Below are positions 15,970 to 24,721 of a stretch of DNA of 64,000 nt, piece after piece. Numbering within the stretch: the first letter of the stretch is position 1; each line of letters opens with the position of its first letter. The notes under the pieces were generated by a model. The model ran no database searches and was not told where the DNA came from. It saw nothing but the letters and a program-made list of their open reading frames with translations. The position numbers and the translations under genes are program-made. The DNA is from an uncultured Flavobacteriales bacterium (GTDB lineage Bacteria; Bacteroidota; Bacteroidia; Flavobacteriales_D; Crocinitomicaceae), in NCBI GenBank assembly GCA_905480145.1, contig CAJQPA010000011.1, positions 1 to 64,000 of the forward strand, read 5' to 3'.

Positions 15970-18456
15970 ATGGAATCAATGATTATTTATATGCCAATAG
16001 TAGCAGCCTTAATTGGTCTTGCATACATGTTGGTGAAAAAGTCTTGGGTAATGAAACAAGACGCAGGTGATGGTAAGATGAAAGAAATCGCTGACCACAT
16101 CTATGAAGGAGCTTTGGCGTTCTTAAATGCTGAATACAGATTATTAGCAATTTTTGTTGTGGGAGTAAGTGTTGCTCTTGCTGTTGTAGCATACTTTGTC
16201 CCTTCTACACACTGGTTAATAGTAGTTGCCTTTATTTTCGGTGCTTTATTCTCTGCAATTGCAGGTAATATGGGAATGAGAATAGCGACTAAAACAAACG
16301 TAAGAACAACACAAGCTGCTCGTACAAGTTTACCTCAAGCATTGAAGGTTTCTTTTGGCGGTGGAGCAGTAATGGGATTAGGAGTTGCAGGACTAGCTGT
16401 TCTTGGCTTAACTGTTTTCTTTATCCTATTTTTAAATATGTTTATGGGAGGCGAATGGACCTCAGTTGATGACATGACCATTGTATTGGAAACTTTAGCT
16501 GGATTTTCACTTGGAGCTGAATCAATTGCATTATTTGCGAGAGTAGGTGGTGGTATTTATACCAAAGCTGCTGATGTTGGCGCTGATTTAGTTGGTAAAG
16601 TTGAAGCTGGAATTCCTGAAGATGATCCAAGAAACCCTGCAACAATTGCGGATAATGTTGGTGATAACGTTGGTGACGTTGCAGGAATGGGAGCTGATTT
16701 ATTCGGTTCTTATGTTGCCACAGTATTAGCGACAATGGTTTTAGGAAACTATATTATCAGAGATAACGGTGGAGCAATTGCTGATGCTTTTAATGGAATG
16801 GGACCAATCTTATTGCCAATGGCAATTGCAGGTGTTGGTGTAATTATTTCTTTGATTGGAACAATGTTGGTGAAAATCAAATCAAATGATGCGAAAGAGA
16901 AAGAAGTAATGGGTGCATTAAACATCGGAAATTGGGTTTCAATTGCTTTAGTTGCAGTTTCATGTTATGGTTTAATTACATGGATGTTGCCGGAAACTAT
17001 GATGATGAGCTTCTTCGGTGAAGGATTAATTGAAATCACTTCATTACGTGTATTTGGAGCTGCAATCGTAGGGTTAATTGTTGGAGCTGTTATTTCTTCT
17101 GTTACTGAATACTATACAGGATTAGGTAAAAAACCAATTTTAAAAATAGTTCAACAATCTTCTACAGGAGCTGGAACTAATATTATCGCTGGTTTAGCGA
17201 CTGGAATGATTTCTACATTCCCAACAGTTCTTTTATTTGCTGGTGCAATTTGGAGTTCTTATGCCTTGGCTGGATTCTATGGTGTAGCACTAGCTGCTTC
17301 TGCAATGATGGCAACAACTGCAATGCAGTTAGCTATTGATGCTTTCGGACCTATTGCAGATAATGCAGGTGGTATTGCTGAAATGAGTGAACAAGAACCT
17401 ATCGTTCGTGAAAGAACAGATATTTTGGATGCTGTTGGTAACACCACTGCAGCAACAGGAAAAGGATTTGCTATTGCTTCTGCAGCATTAACATCTTTGG
17501 CTTTGTTTGCTGCTTATGTCACATTCACCGGAATTGATGGAATTAACATATTTAAAGCACCTGTACTAGCAATGCTATTTGTTGGTGGTATGGTACCAGT
17601 TGTATTCTCTGCGCTAGCAATGAATGCCGTAGGTAAGGCTGCTATGGAAATGGTTCAAGAAGTTAGACGTCAGTTTAGAGATATTCCAGGAATTATGGAA
17701 GGAACTGGTAAACCAGAATATGATAAATGTGTTGCTATTTCTACTGAAGCTTCATTGAAACAAATGATGTTACCTGGAATTTTAACAATCGGTTTCCCAT
17801 TAGTAATTGCTTTCTTACCATTGTTATTCGGAATGGACAATTTGATCATTGCCGAAATGCTAGGTGGATATATGGCAGGTGTTACTGTAAGTGGTGTTCT
17901 TTGGGCAATTTTCCAAAACAACGCAGGTGGTGCATGGGATAATGCTAAAAAATCTTTCGAAGCAGGAGTTGAGATTGATGGAGAAATGACGTATAAGGGT
18001 TCTGAAGCGCATAAAGCGGCAGTAACTGGAGATACAGTTGGTGATCCATTTAAAGATACTTCTGGACCTTCAATGAACATCTTAATTAAATTAACTTGTT
18101 TAATTGGTTTGGTTATCGCGCCTATCTTAGGAGATGGACATGGTGATGCAACACAAGCGGGTGTATGTTCTGGAGAAAAAACAGAATGTTGTAAAGAAAA
18201 GGCATCTTGTGATAAAGGAGCTAAATCTTGTACGAATGAAAAATCTTGTTCTAAGGATAAAAAGCATTGTTCAGCATCAAGTTGTGACATGTCTAAGTGT
18301 TCTGAAATGACAATGGAAGAATGTGCTGCAATGTGTGACGAAAAAGGTTGCTCAGCTGAAGATAAAGCAAAATGTATGGCTATGTATGACGAGGATGGAA
18401 AGTTCATCGGACATGCAACTGAAACGATAGAAGAGGAGATTGAAGAGGTTATGTAA
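15970..18456 (+). CDS. hppA: membrane-bound ion-translocating pyrophosphatase with Cys-rich C-terminal tail
   Basis: Couples PPi hydrolysis to H+ or Na+ export across the inner membrane. 828 aa; residues 1-720 are the canonical 16-helix enzyme with GGGIYTKAADVGADLVGKVE and the acidic DDPRNPATIADNVGDNVGD site. GNTTAATGKG has Ala where K+-independent enzymes have Lys, so it should need K+. Helix 6 reads ADLFGSYVA without the usual gate Glu, while helix 5 has Glu184 (LGAESIALF). After residue 732 comes an unusual tail with 13 Cys between 733 and 802 (733, 740, 747, 754 evenly spaced by seven), then an acidic end. Monocistronic, with a strong promoter and terminator. The transported ion is not settled by sequence alone. 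Confidence 0.96.
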   Translation: MESMIIYMPIVAALIGLAYMLVKKSWVMKQDAGDGKMKEIADHIYEGALAFLNAEYRLLAIFVVGVSVALAVVAYFVPSTHWLIVVAFIFGALFSAIAGNMGMRIATKTNVRTTQAARTSLPQALKVSFGGGAVMGLGVAGLAVLGLTVFFILFLNMFMGGEWTSVDDMTIVLETLAGFSLGAESIALFARVGGGIYTKAADVGADLVGKVEAGIPEDDPRNPATIADNVGDNVGDVAGMGADLFGSYVATVLATMVLGNYIIRDNGGAIADAFNGMGPILLPMAIAGVGVIISLIGTMLVKIKSNDAKEKEVMGALNIGNWVSIALVAVSCYGLITWMLPETMMMSFFGEGLIEITSLRVFGAAIVGLIVGAVISSVTEYYTGLGKKPILKIVQQSSTGAGTNIIAGLATGMISTFPTVLLFAGAIWSSYALAGFYGVALAASAMMATTAMQLAIDAFGPIADNAGGIAEMSEQEPIVRERTDILDAVGNTTAATGKGFAIASAALTSLALFAAYVTFTGIDGINIFKAPVLAMLFVGGMVPVVFSALAMNAVGKAAMEMVQEVRRQFRDIPGIMEGTGKPEYDKCVAISTEASLKQMMLPGILTIGFPLVIAFLPLLFGMDNLIIAEMLGGYMAGVTVSGVLWAIFQNNAGGAWDNAKKSFEAGVEIDGEMTYKGSEAHKAAVTGDTVGDPFKDTSGPSMNILIKLTCLIGLVIAPILGDGHGDATQAGVCSGEKTECCKEKASCDKGAKSCTNEKSCSKDKKHCSASSCDMSKCSEMTMEECAAMCDEKGCSAEDKAKCMAMYDEDGKFIGHATETIEEEIEEVM

Positions 18457-18476
18457 TTCCTTCTAACTATATTGAA

Positions 18477-18506
18477 AACGCTCTGAGAAATCAGGGCGTT
18501 TTTTTT
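18477..18506 (+). terminator. rho-independent terminator of hppA
   Basis: Stem AACGC-T-CTGA / TCAG-G-GCGTT with a GAAA loop and a run of eight T, 21 nt after the hppA stop. Confidence 0.9.
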
Positions 18507-18556
18507 GGTCAAGACTTTACATTTTTACTTCATAGGACACCCATTAAATAAAGATC

Positions 18557-18611
18557 TTTGTGCAACTAATCATTTACTACAGTGTTAAGAATCAAAATGA
18601 TTATGCACAAA
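18557..18611. repeat. long imperfect inverted repeat after psd
   Basis: TTTGTGCA (18557-18564) and AATCATTT (18568-18575) pair with AAATGATT (18595-18602) and TGCACAAA (18604-18611); the loop is 19 nt. It abuts the psd stop codon (18612) on the reverse strand and is followed there by AAAGATCTTTATTT, not a clean T run. It may be a psd 3'-end structure or weak terminator. Confidence 0.5.
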
Positions 18612-19493
18612 CTACTCGCCTATTGTTTCCCCCATCTGTAACCATGTCTCCAAGCCTTCTTCGGTATTCTTAATTAAGTCGTCTGAAAAAGACATTTTAT
18701 TTTTTTCAAATAGCACCACTAAAGTTGACCCTCCGAAAGAGAAATAGCCTTTTTCATCACCTTTTTTGACATTACTATTAGCAGAATATGTTTGATGAAT
18801 TCCAGCTGTTAATGTTGCACCGACATCACAAATTAAGACATCACCGCGATTTTCTGTTTTTACTGTACAATATTCTCTTTTATTCTGGCAGAATATTTCT
18901 AAATTCTTTCTTAATGCCATCGGAGAAACAGAATAATAAGCTCCTTTTATTTTAGTACTTGCCTTAGCAACGCCTTCAACAGGGAAATGAAAACGGTGAT
19001 AATCTACTGGAGCTAATCGAACGATGAACATTGAACCATCTGTATATTTATCTGCTAATAATGGATTTCCGAGAAAGGTATTAAGATTAAATTCAGACCC
19101 TTTAATAAAGAACCTTCTTGAATCGCTGATTTTTGGGAAAGCGAGAACTCTTCCGTCTGCTGGAGAAACAATTCCTTGACCAATAGGTCTGGCACTAGGC
19201 TTTATCTTACGGTAAAAAAACTCGTTAAAAGTTTCGAATGAAGCTACCTCATCTTGGTAGTCATCCATATCGATATTGAATTTTTCAATAAATTTAATGA
19301 CACCTTTTTTAGATCTTGCACTGTCAATATACTTCCCAAACAACACGGTGAAATACTTTCTTCTAAACATTACAAACAACGACAGTTTTCCCAACGGATT
19401 TTTACCATAGAGAAAATTGAGAACACGACCTCCAGGAACATCTTCTTCAATCAACTGACCAGTTGAACGTTCTATAAATTTAATTTTCGCCAT
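18612..19493 (-). CDS. psd: phosphatidylserine decarboxylase
   Basis: Makes phosphatidylethanolamine from phosphatidylserine at the inner membrane. The 293-aa proenzyme self-cleaves before the Ser of GGST (FGGSTLVVLF, near residue 260) to create the pyruvoyl cofactor; GGST replaces the LGST of the E. coli type, as in other type II members. SPADGRVLAF and the YHRFHFPVEG His motif are intact. It follows the DUF983 gene by 26 nt on the same strand and is probably co-transcribed. Convergent with hppA, with the 18557-18611 hairpin at its end. Confidence 0.95.
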   Translation of the reverse strand: MAKIKFIERSTGQLIEEDVPGGRVLNFLYGKNPLGKLSLFVMFRRKYFTVLFGKYIDSARSKKGVIKFIEKFNIDMDDYQDEVASFETFNEFFYRKIKPSARPIGQGIVSPADGRVLAFPKISDSRRFFIKGSEFNLNTFLGNPLLADKYTDGSMFIVRLAPVDYHRFHFPVEGVAKASTKIKGAYYSVSPMALRKNLEIFCQNKREYCTVKTENRGDVLICDVGATLTAGIHQTYSANSNVKKGDEKGYFSFGGSTLVVLFEKNKMSFSDDLIKNTEEGLETWLQMGETIGE

Positions 19494-19519
19494 TCGCGTA
19501 AAGATACTATTTTGAGATA

Positions 19520-19894
19520 TTAATACTTGTTATAACCAACATTAAGATGAATCCAGAGAGAGCGCCCTAAACGTATCATCAGCGGTCTAAATAGCATTAA
19601 CAGCAGCAACATCATTCCTGTATACACAAACACCATGTTGCCATCAGAAAAAAGAGCCAATAAAATAAAGGGTATACCTATGATAACCACAAAAGGGTAA
19701 CTCGCATAAAGAGAGCCGATCCAAAACCCAGGTTCAAGCTCATACATCAATTTACAATTATCACAAGACTCATTCATTAATAAAAGGTCTTTGTATCTGA
19801 ACATTCCCTTCTTTTTAAAAAGTTCACCTTTTCTGCAGCGTGGGCATTTACAATTGGCAATTGAGAATACAATAGAAGTCTGCTTTTCTTTCAT
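19520..19894 (-). CDS. DUF983 family membrane protein
   Basis: Protein of 124 aa with two N-terminal zinc-ribbon-like Cys pairs (CKCPRCRKG and ESCDNCKL) and two membrane helices (about 56-82 and 85-105). This is the DUF983 layout, of unknown function. FEPGFWIGSLYASYP-like sequence between ribbon and membrane is conserved in the family. The gene begins just after the accC terminator hairpin and leads into psd. Members in alphaproteobacteria neighbour cytochrome oxidase genes; here it neighbours lipid genes. Confidence 0.85.
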   Translation of the reverse strand: MKEKQTSIVFSIANCKCPRCRKGELFKKKGMFRYKDLLLMNESCDNCKLMYELEPGFWIGSLYASYPFVVIIGIPFILLALFSDGNMVFVYTGMMLLLLMLFRPLMIRLGRSLWIHLNVGYNKY

Positions 19895-19902
19895 CTTAAC
19901 GC

Positions 19903-19931
19903 ATAAAAAAAGGACGCTTAACGCGTCCTTT
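19903..19931 (-). terminator. rho-independent terminator of the accC operon
   Basis: Perfect 9-bp stem AAAGGACGC / GCGTCCTTT with a 5-nt loop; on the reverse strand it is followed by a T run. It lies 6 nt after the accC stop and ends the yceD-accC operon. Confidence 0.9.
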
Positions 19932-19936
19932 CAATT

Positions 19937-21271
19937 TTAATATTCAAATGTTTCCATGAAACTTGTATTGAAATCCCCTTCTTTAAACTTAGGATCCTCC
20001 ATTAATTTCTGATGAAATGGTATTGTTGTTTTAATTCCTTCAATGACATATTCATCCAAAGCTCTCTTCATTTTTAATATTGCCTCTTCTCTAGTTTGAG
20101 CAACAACAATTAATTTCGAAATCATCGAATCATAATTTGGTGAAATTTCATATCCCGCGTAAACATGTGTGTCAATTCTTACCCCATGTCCACCTGGAGC
20201 ATGATAATTTACAATTTTACCTGGAGAAGGTCTGAAGTTTGAATCAGGATCTTCCGCATTAATACGGCATTGAATAGCATGCATGTTAGGAATTAAATTG
20301 CCGCCTGTGATTTTATCACCTGCCGCTAATTTAATTTGTTCTTTAATCAAATCATAGTTAATTACTTCTTCAGTAATTGTATGCTCTACTTGAATTCGAG
20401 TATTCATTTCCATAAAGTAGAACTCTCTATGCTTATCCACTAAGAATTCAACCGTACCTACCCCTTCATATTTAACAGCCTTAGCCGCTTTAATAGCTGC
20501 AGCACCCATTTTTTTCCTAAGGCGCTCAGTCATGAATGGAGATGGAGTTTCCTCCACCAACTTTTGATGACGTCTTTGAATTGAGCAATCTCTTTCCGAT
20601 AAATGGCACGCATTCCCGAACTGATCTCCAGCAATTTGAATTTCAATGTGTCTAGGTTCTTCAATGAATTTCTCCATGTACAAACCATCATTTCCAAAAG
20701 CGGCAGCAGATTCCGCACGAGTAGCATCCCAAGCTGCTTCCATATCTTCCTCTTTCCATACCACTCTCATTCCTTTTCCACCACCTCCGGCAGTTGCTTT
20801 AAGAATAATAGGATATTTAACTTTAACCGCTGTTTTAATAGCATCATCCAAACTCTTTAATAATCCTTTTGAACCAGGAATACAAGGGACACCTGCTGCA
20901 ATCATTGTTGCTTTCGCATTTGCTTTATCTCCCATTCCAGATATTTGTTCCGGTGTAGCTCCAATAAATTTAATATCGTGCTCCTCACAAACTTTTGAAA
21001 ACTTTTCATTCTCAGATAAAAACCCATAACCAGGATGAATTGCATCAGCATTTGTTATTTCAGCTGCTGCAATAATATTAGGGATAGATAGATAAGATAA
21101 TGCACTTGACGCAGGGCCAATACAAACGGCTTCATCTGCAAAACGAACAGGCAAACTATCTTTATCAGCCGTAGAATATACGGCTACTGTTTGAATCCCC
21201 ATCTCTTTACAAGTACGAATAATACGCAATGCAATCTCTCCTCTATTGGCGATTAATATTTTTTTAAACAT
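19937..21271 (-). CDS. accC: acetyl-CoA carboxylase, biotin carboxylase subunit
   Basis: ATP-dependent carboxylation of biotin on AccB, the first half-reaction of acetyl-CoA carboxylase. 444 aa, normal length. It has the biotin carboxylase N-terminus [17 protein letters not shown], the ATP-grasp Gly-rich loop [13 protein letters not shown], and the catalytic [15 protein letters not shown] motif. It is the last gene of the fatty-acid operon, 83 nt downstream of accB, and ends at a strong terminator. Confidence 0.97.
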   Translation of the reverse strand: MFKKILIANRGEIALRIIRTCKEMGIQTVAVYSTADKDSLPVRFADEAVCIGPASSALSYLSIPNIIAAAEITNADAIHPGYGFLSENEKFSKVCEEHDIKFIGATPEQISGMGDKANAKATMIAAGVPCIPGSKGLLKSLDDAIKTAVKVKYPIILKATAGGGGKGMRVVWKEEDMEAAWDATRAESAAAFGNDGLYMEKFIEEPRHIEIQIAGDQFGNACHLSERDCSIQRRHQKLVEETPSPFMTERLRKKMGAAAIKAAKAVKYEGVGTVEFLVDKHREFYFMEMNTRIQVEHTITEEVINYDLIKEQIKLAAGDKITGGNLIPNMHAIQCRINAEDPDSNFRPSPGKIVNYHAPGGHGVRIDTHVYAGYEISPNYDSMISKLIVVAQTREEAILKMKRALDEYVIEGIKTTIPFHQKLMEDPKFKEGDFNTSFMETFEY

Positions 21272-21354
21272 GTCTTTTAATTAATGTGAATATTTACTCC
21301 CATTCTAAATTGAGTAGAACGCAAGTTTCTTGTCAAATTATTTTCGACGTTTAA

Positions 21355-21840
21355 TTATGAAGGATCAACTAAATATAAAGGCTGATCGTATTGAACTGGT
21401 GAAGAATCATCAACCAATACTTTAACAATTTTACCTGACACTTCAGCTTCAATCTCATTGAACAATTTCATTGCTTCAATAATACAAATTGCATCGCCTT
21501 CTTTGATTGTATCTCCAACAGCCACAAAAGGTGGTTTATCTGGACTAGATGATCTATAGAAAGTCCCAATCATAGGAGATTTAACTGTAATATAGTTAGA
21601 GTTCTCTTCAGCAACTACAGGTGCTGAAGGAGCTTCAGGAGCTGGAGCCGCAATTTGAGCTGCAACTGGAGCCGCTTGAGCCATCGGCGCAGCCGCTTGA
21701 ACAAGAATTTGCTTTTCAGCACTTCCTTTCTTATCGTCTGATTTGATGACGATTTTAAAATCTTTTTGTTCAATTTCAACTTCGTTTACGCCTGATTTAG
21801 CAACGAATTTTATTAAATCTTGAATTTCTTTAATATTCAT
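21355..21840 (-). CDS. accB: biotin carboxyl carrier protein of acetyl-CoA carboxylase
   Basis: Carries the biotin that shuttles carboxyl groups in malonyl-CoA synthesis. 161 aa: an N-terminal helical dimerisation region, an Ala/Pro-rich linker (about 48-75) and a C-terminal biotinyl domain with the biotinylation site EAMKLFNEIEAE, Lys in AMKL. It lies between fabH (38-nt gap) and accC in the fatty-acid operon. Confidence 0.97.
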   Translation of the reverse strand: MNIKEIQDLIKFVAKSGVNEVEIEQKDFKIVIKSDDKKGSAEKQILVQAAAPMAQAAPVAAQIAAPAPEAPSAPVVAEENSNYITVKSPMIGTFYRSSSPDKPPFVAVGDTIKEGDAICIIEAMKLFNEIEAEVSGKIVKVLVDDSSPVQYDQPLYLVDPS

Positions 21841-21878
21841 TTCTTACTGGTTTTAAGGTGTTAAAAATAATATTTTTT

Positions 21879-22868
21879 TTAAGAATTATAGGCCCATTTC
21901 AAATAAACTGACCCCCACGTAAATCCGCCTCCAAATGCTGAAAGTATTAACGTATCTCCTTTTTTAAGCTGCTTCTCATAATCCCATAGGCAAAGTGGTA
22001 AAGTACCTGCCGTTGTATTTCCGTATTTCTGAATGTTAATCATTACCTTCTCTTTCGGTAATCCCATTCTATTCGCCGTAGCGTCAATAATTCTTAAATT
22101 GGCTTGATGTGGCACTAGCCAATCAACATCCTCACTTTTCAAATTATTATTCTCCATGATTTCCGCTGAAACATCTGCCATGTTTGTTACTGCAAACTTG
22201 AAAACTTGTTTTCCTTCTTGCTTAACATAGTGCATTTTTTTCTCAACCGTTTCAATTGTCGGAGGATTCAAAGATCCACCAGCTGGCTGAACCAAATAGT
22301 TTCTTCCCGCTCCATCACTTTTTAAAATGAAATCTTGAACGCCAAGACCTTCTTCATTTGGCTCAAGCATAACTGCCCCCGCACCATCACCGAATATAAC
22401 ACAAGTTGTTCGATCTTCATAATCGATGATAGAGGACATCATATCTACCCCAACCACGATTACTTTTTTATACTTACCCGTCTCGATAAACTGAGATGCT
22501 GTAGCCAATGAATAAATAAACCCTGAACAAGCAGCACTTAAATCAAATCCCCAAGCATTTTTTAAGCCGGCTTTATCGCAAAGTACATTTGCCGTGCTTG
22601 GAAAAGGAAAATCACCCGTGACCGTTCCTACAACTACCAAGTCAACATCCTCTGCCTTCGTTCCTGTTTTTTCTAATAAACCCTTAACAGCTTCTGTAGC
22701 CATGTCAGAAGAAGCGCCATTTTTCATGATTCTTCTCTCCTTGATACCTGTTCGTGAAGTAATCCACTCATCATTTGTATCAACAATTTTAGATAATTTT
22801 TCATTGTCTAAAACGAATTCAGGAACGTATCCTTGAACTCCAGTAATTGCTGCTGTAATTTTGCTCAT
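21879..22868 (-). CDS. fabH: beta-ketoacyl-ACP synthase III
   Basis: Condenses an acyl-CoA primer with malonyl-ACP to start fatty-acid chains. 329 aa of thiolase fold. The catalytic triad is visible: Cys in DLSAACSGFIYS, His in VPHQANLRI and Asn in YGNTTAGTLPL. It starts 4 nt after plsX. In Flavobacteriales such enzymes often use branched primers; the primer choice here is not visible. Confidence 0.97.
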   Translation of the reverse strand: MSKITAAITGVQGYVPEFVLDNEKLSKIVDTNDEWITSRTGIKERRIMKNGASSDMATEAVKGLLEKTGTKAEDVDLVVVGTVTGDFPFPSTANVLCDKAGLKNAWGFDLSAACSGFIYSLATASQFIETGKYKKVIVVGVDMMSSIIDYEDRTTCVIFGDGAGAVMLEPNEEGLGVQDFILKSDGAGRNYLVQPAGGSLNPPTIETVEKKMHYVKQEGKQVFKFAVTNMADVSAEIMENNNLKSEDVDWLVPHQANLRIIDATANRMGLPKEKVMINIQKYGNTTAGTLPLCLWDYEKQLKKGDTLILSAFGGGFTWGSVYLKWAYNS

Positions 22869-22872
22869 GTGT

Positions 22873-23811
22873 TTAGTTAAATGCCTCGTTAACGCGAGTT
22901 GCTAAACCTGAGTTTGCCACTTCGCTTGAATGTAATATCATGTTTTTAACAGCGATGTCATTTGAAATTCCATGTCCAATAACAACATTTCCTTTCACAC
23001 CAAGAATTGGAGTCCCTCCGTAATTCTCATAATTAAATCGGTCAAAGAATTCATCTTTAATCCCACGCTTTTTCATAAGTGTATATATACCTTCTGCTTG
23101 CTTTAGAACAATATTTCCAGTAAATCCATCACAAACAACAACATCAGCTTGACCTAAAAATAAATCACGCCCTTCTATGTTTCCAATAAAATTAATCTCT
23201 TTCGATTCCGCTAATAACTTGTGCGTTGATTGTGTTAACAAGTTACCTTTTGAGGGTTCCTCACCAATATTAAGCAATGCAACGCGTGGTTTTTCAATTC
23301 CGTATACATTTTGAGAATACAATGATCCTAAAATTGCAAATTGATACAAAACATCTGGTTTACAGTCAGCGTTAGAGCCAACATCCAGAAGTATTGCTTT
23401 CGTTCCGTCTACAGAAGGCAGAGTCGAAGTGATACACGGTCTAATCACTCCTGGAATTGTGTTAATTTTAAACATTGATCCAACGAGCATTGCTCCCGTG
23501 TTCCCTGTACTTGCAAACACATTAATATCTCCTTTTGCAAGAAGATCAAAACCTACAGCTATTGAACTATTTGGTTTTTGCACAATTGCCCTAGTTGGAT
23601 GGTCATGCATTGTAATTACATCTGGAGCATGAATAATTTCATAATCCTCAGGGTTTTCTTCTAACGAAGAAAGGCCACCTAAGATTTGCTCTTGGTCGCC
23701 TATCAAAACGATTTTATCGTCTTTAGAAAGTTCCTTTCTAGCTAATACCGCACCCGCAATATTTGCGTCTGGTGCGAAATCACCTCCTAATACATCTATA
23801 CCTATCTTCAT
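22873..23811 (-). CDS. plsX: phosphate acyltransferase PlsX
   Basis: Converts acyl-ACP to acyl-phosphate, the donor for phospholipid synthesis; a peripheral membrane enzyme. 312 aa. It begins MKIGIDVLGGDFAPDANIAGA and has LDVGSNADCKP and VVCDGFTGNIVLK, both diagnostic of PlsX. It sits between rpmF (22-nt gap) and fabH (4-nt gap), the usual rpmF-plsX-fabH order, which links membrane lipid supply to ribosome synthesis. Confidence 0.97.
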   Translation of the reverse strand: MKIGIDVLGGDFAPDANIAGAVLARKELSKDDKIVLIGDQEQILGGLSSLEENPEDYEIIHAPDVITMHDHPTRAIVQKPNSSIAVGFDLLAKGDINVFASTGNTGAMLVGSMFKINTIPGVIRPCITSTLPSVDGTKAILLDVGSNADCKPDVLYQFAILGSLYSQNVYGIEKPRVALLNIGEEPSKGNLLTQSTHKLLAESKEINFIGNIEGRDLFLGQADVVVCDGFTGNIVLKQAEGIYTLMKKRGIKDEFFDRFNYENYGGTPILGVKGNVVIGHGISNDIAVKNMILHSSEVANSGLATRVNEAFN

Positions 23812-23833
23812 TAAGAAGAACTAAAGTACAGAA

Positions 23834-24025
23834 TTAAATTGCAACTTCTTTCTCCGCTACTACTTGTCCTTTGTAGTATAATTTACCTTCATGCCAGTGA
23901 GCATGGTGGAATAAATGAGGTTGTCCAGTTGTTGGGCAAGTTGCAATGTTGTTTGCTTCCGCCTTAACATGCGTTCTTCTTTTGTCACGTCTCGTTTTCG
24001 AGATCTTTCGTTTTGGATGTGCCAT
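23834..24025 (-). CDS. rpmF: 50S ribosomal protein L32
   Basis: Structural protein of the large subunit, 63 aa. It begins [19 protein letters not shown] and continues [20 protein letters not shown]. Only one of the four zinc-finger Cys positions is occupied, so this is the zinc-free (C-) form. It lies 22 nt downstream of yceD, in the standard yceD-rpmF-plsX arrangement. Confidence 0.97.
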   Translation of the reverse strand: MAHPKRKISKTRRDKRRTHVKAEANNIATCPTTGQPHLFHHAHWHEGKLYYKGQVVAEKEVAI

Positions 24026-24047
24026 TTTATCTTATTTGTATTCTTTA

Positions 24048-24620
24048 TTATCTATTTTTCTTACCCTTCGATAAGTCTTGTAATGCCTTCCAGCGAGGGT
24101 CGATATAATCGTCCTCACTGTTTTCAGTTGATTCATCCGATTCTTCATCGTTTGAATCGTTTTCTTTTGAAACCAATATGTACTCACTTAAAATATTCAT
24201 GGTTTCTTCATCGCATTCATTTTCATCATGAATTGGGCGATAAGGAACAGAAACAGAAATAAATTCTAAAATATGTTCTGTCATGTCAATTTCAAATTCT
24301 TCTGGAAATATGGTTACTAAAGATTCATTATCAGAAGGTTTTGTATCAAACTTAAAAATTAACTGATATTCCCCATTCACCTCTGTTATCATAGAGCCAT
24401 TGCATCTACTGCAATTTGTTTCTACTTTACCATTGATAATAAAATCTCCAATGAGCATTGTTTCTTTTTTCTCAAACAACAACTCAACCTTCACATTTCC
24501 TTTGTGAATTATAGAGTACTCAAAGTTTTCAAAGAACGAATCAGTAATATCGTATTCAAATTTATGAATCCCAAGTTCTAAACCAACAAAAGGGATAATA
24601 TATTCTCTTTTCAATTTCAC
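24048..24620 (-). CDS. yceD: YceD/DUF177 family protein (23S rRNA accumulation)
   Basis: DUF177 protein of about 190 aa. The bacterial family is linked to 23S rRNA accumulation and always sits by rpmF. The core contains a Cys pair CSRC near the middle (TNCSRCNGS), and the C-terminus is acidic then basic (DPRWKALQDLSKGKK). The frame extends to a TTG at 24665, but that codon lies inside the -7 box at 24663-24670. The next plausible start is GTG at 24620, giving MKLKREYIIPFVGLELG, which resembles Bacteroidetes homologues. First gene of the fatty-acid operon. Confidence 0.85.
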   Translation of the reverse strand: MKLKREYIIPFVGLELGIHKFEYDITDSFFENFEYSIIHKGNVKVELLFEKKETMLIGDFIINGKVETNCSRCNGSMITEVNGEYQLIFKFDTKPSDNESLVTIFPEEFEIDMTEHILEFISVSVPYRPIHDENECDEETMNILSEYILVSKENDSNDEESDESTENSEDDYIDPRWKALQDLSKGKKNR

Positions 24621-24662
24621 TCTTTCAATTCTTGTCCATCTTTCCAAGCGAAAGACGGGGCG

Positions 24663-24670
24663 CAAAGATA
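24663..24670 (-). promoter_or_regulatory. -7 box of the yceD-accC operon (TATCTTTG)
   Basis: Reverse-strand TATCTTTG matches TAnnTTTG. It contains the most upstream in-frame TTG of yceD and so rules out that start; the leader to GTG 24620 would be about 36 nt. No clear -33 TTG at 17-23 nt. Confidence 0.55.
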
Positions 24671-24721
24671 GTAATTAATAAACTAATCCACTATTCTCTG
24701 TGCATAAATTAATTCTTTTTT

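Noticed and set aside
17670-18512. 280-codon reading frame on the reverse strand inside hppA
   Set aside because: It is antisense to a well-conserved membrane enzyme, has no promoter box, and its sequence is low-complexity Ser/Ala as expected from the complement of the Cys-rich tail.
20646-21029. 127-codon frame antisense to accC
   Set aside because: Overlaps fully the conserved ATP-grasp coding region and shows no protein-like motif.
24629-24644. Four-codon reading frame (ATG GAC AAG AAT TGA) in the yceD leader, a possible leader peptide
   Set aside because: Too short to tell from chance, with no attenuator hairpin after it.
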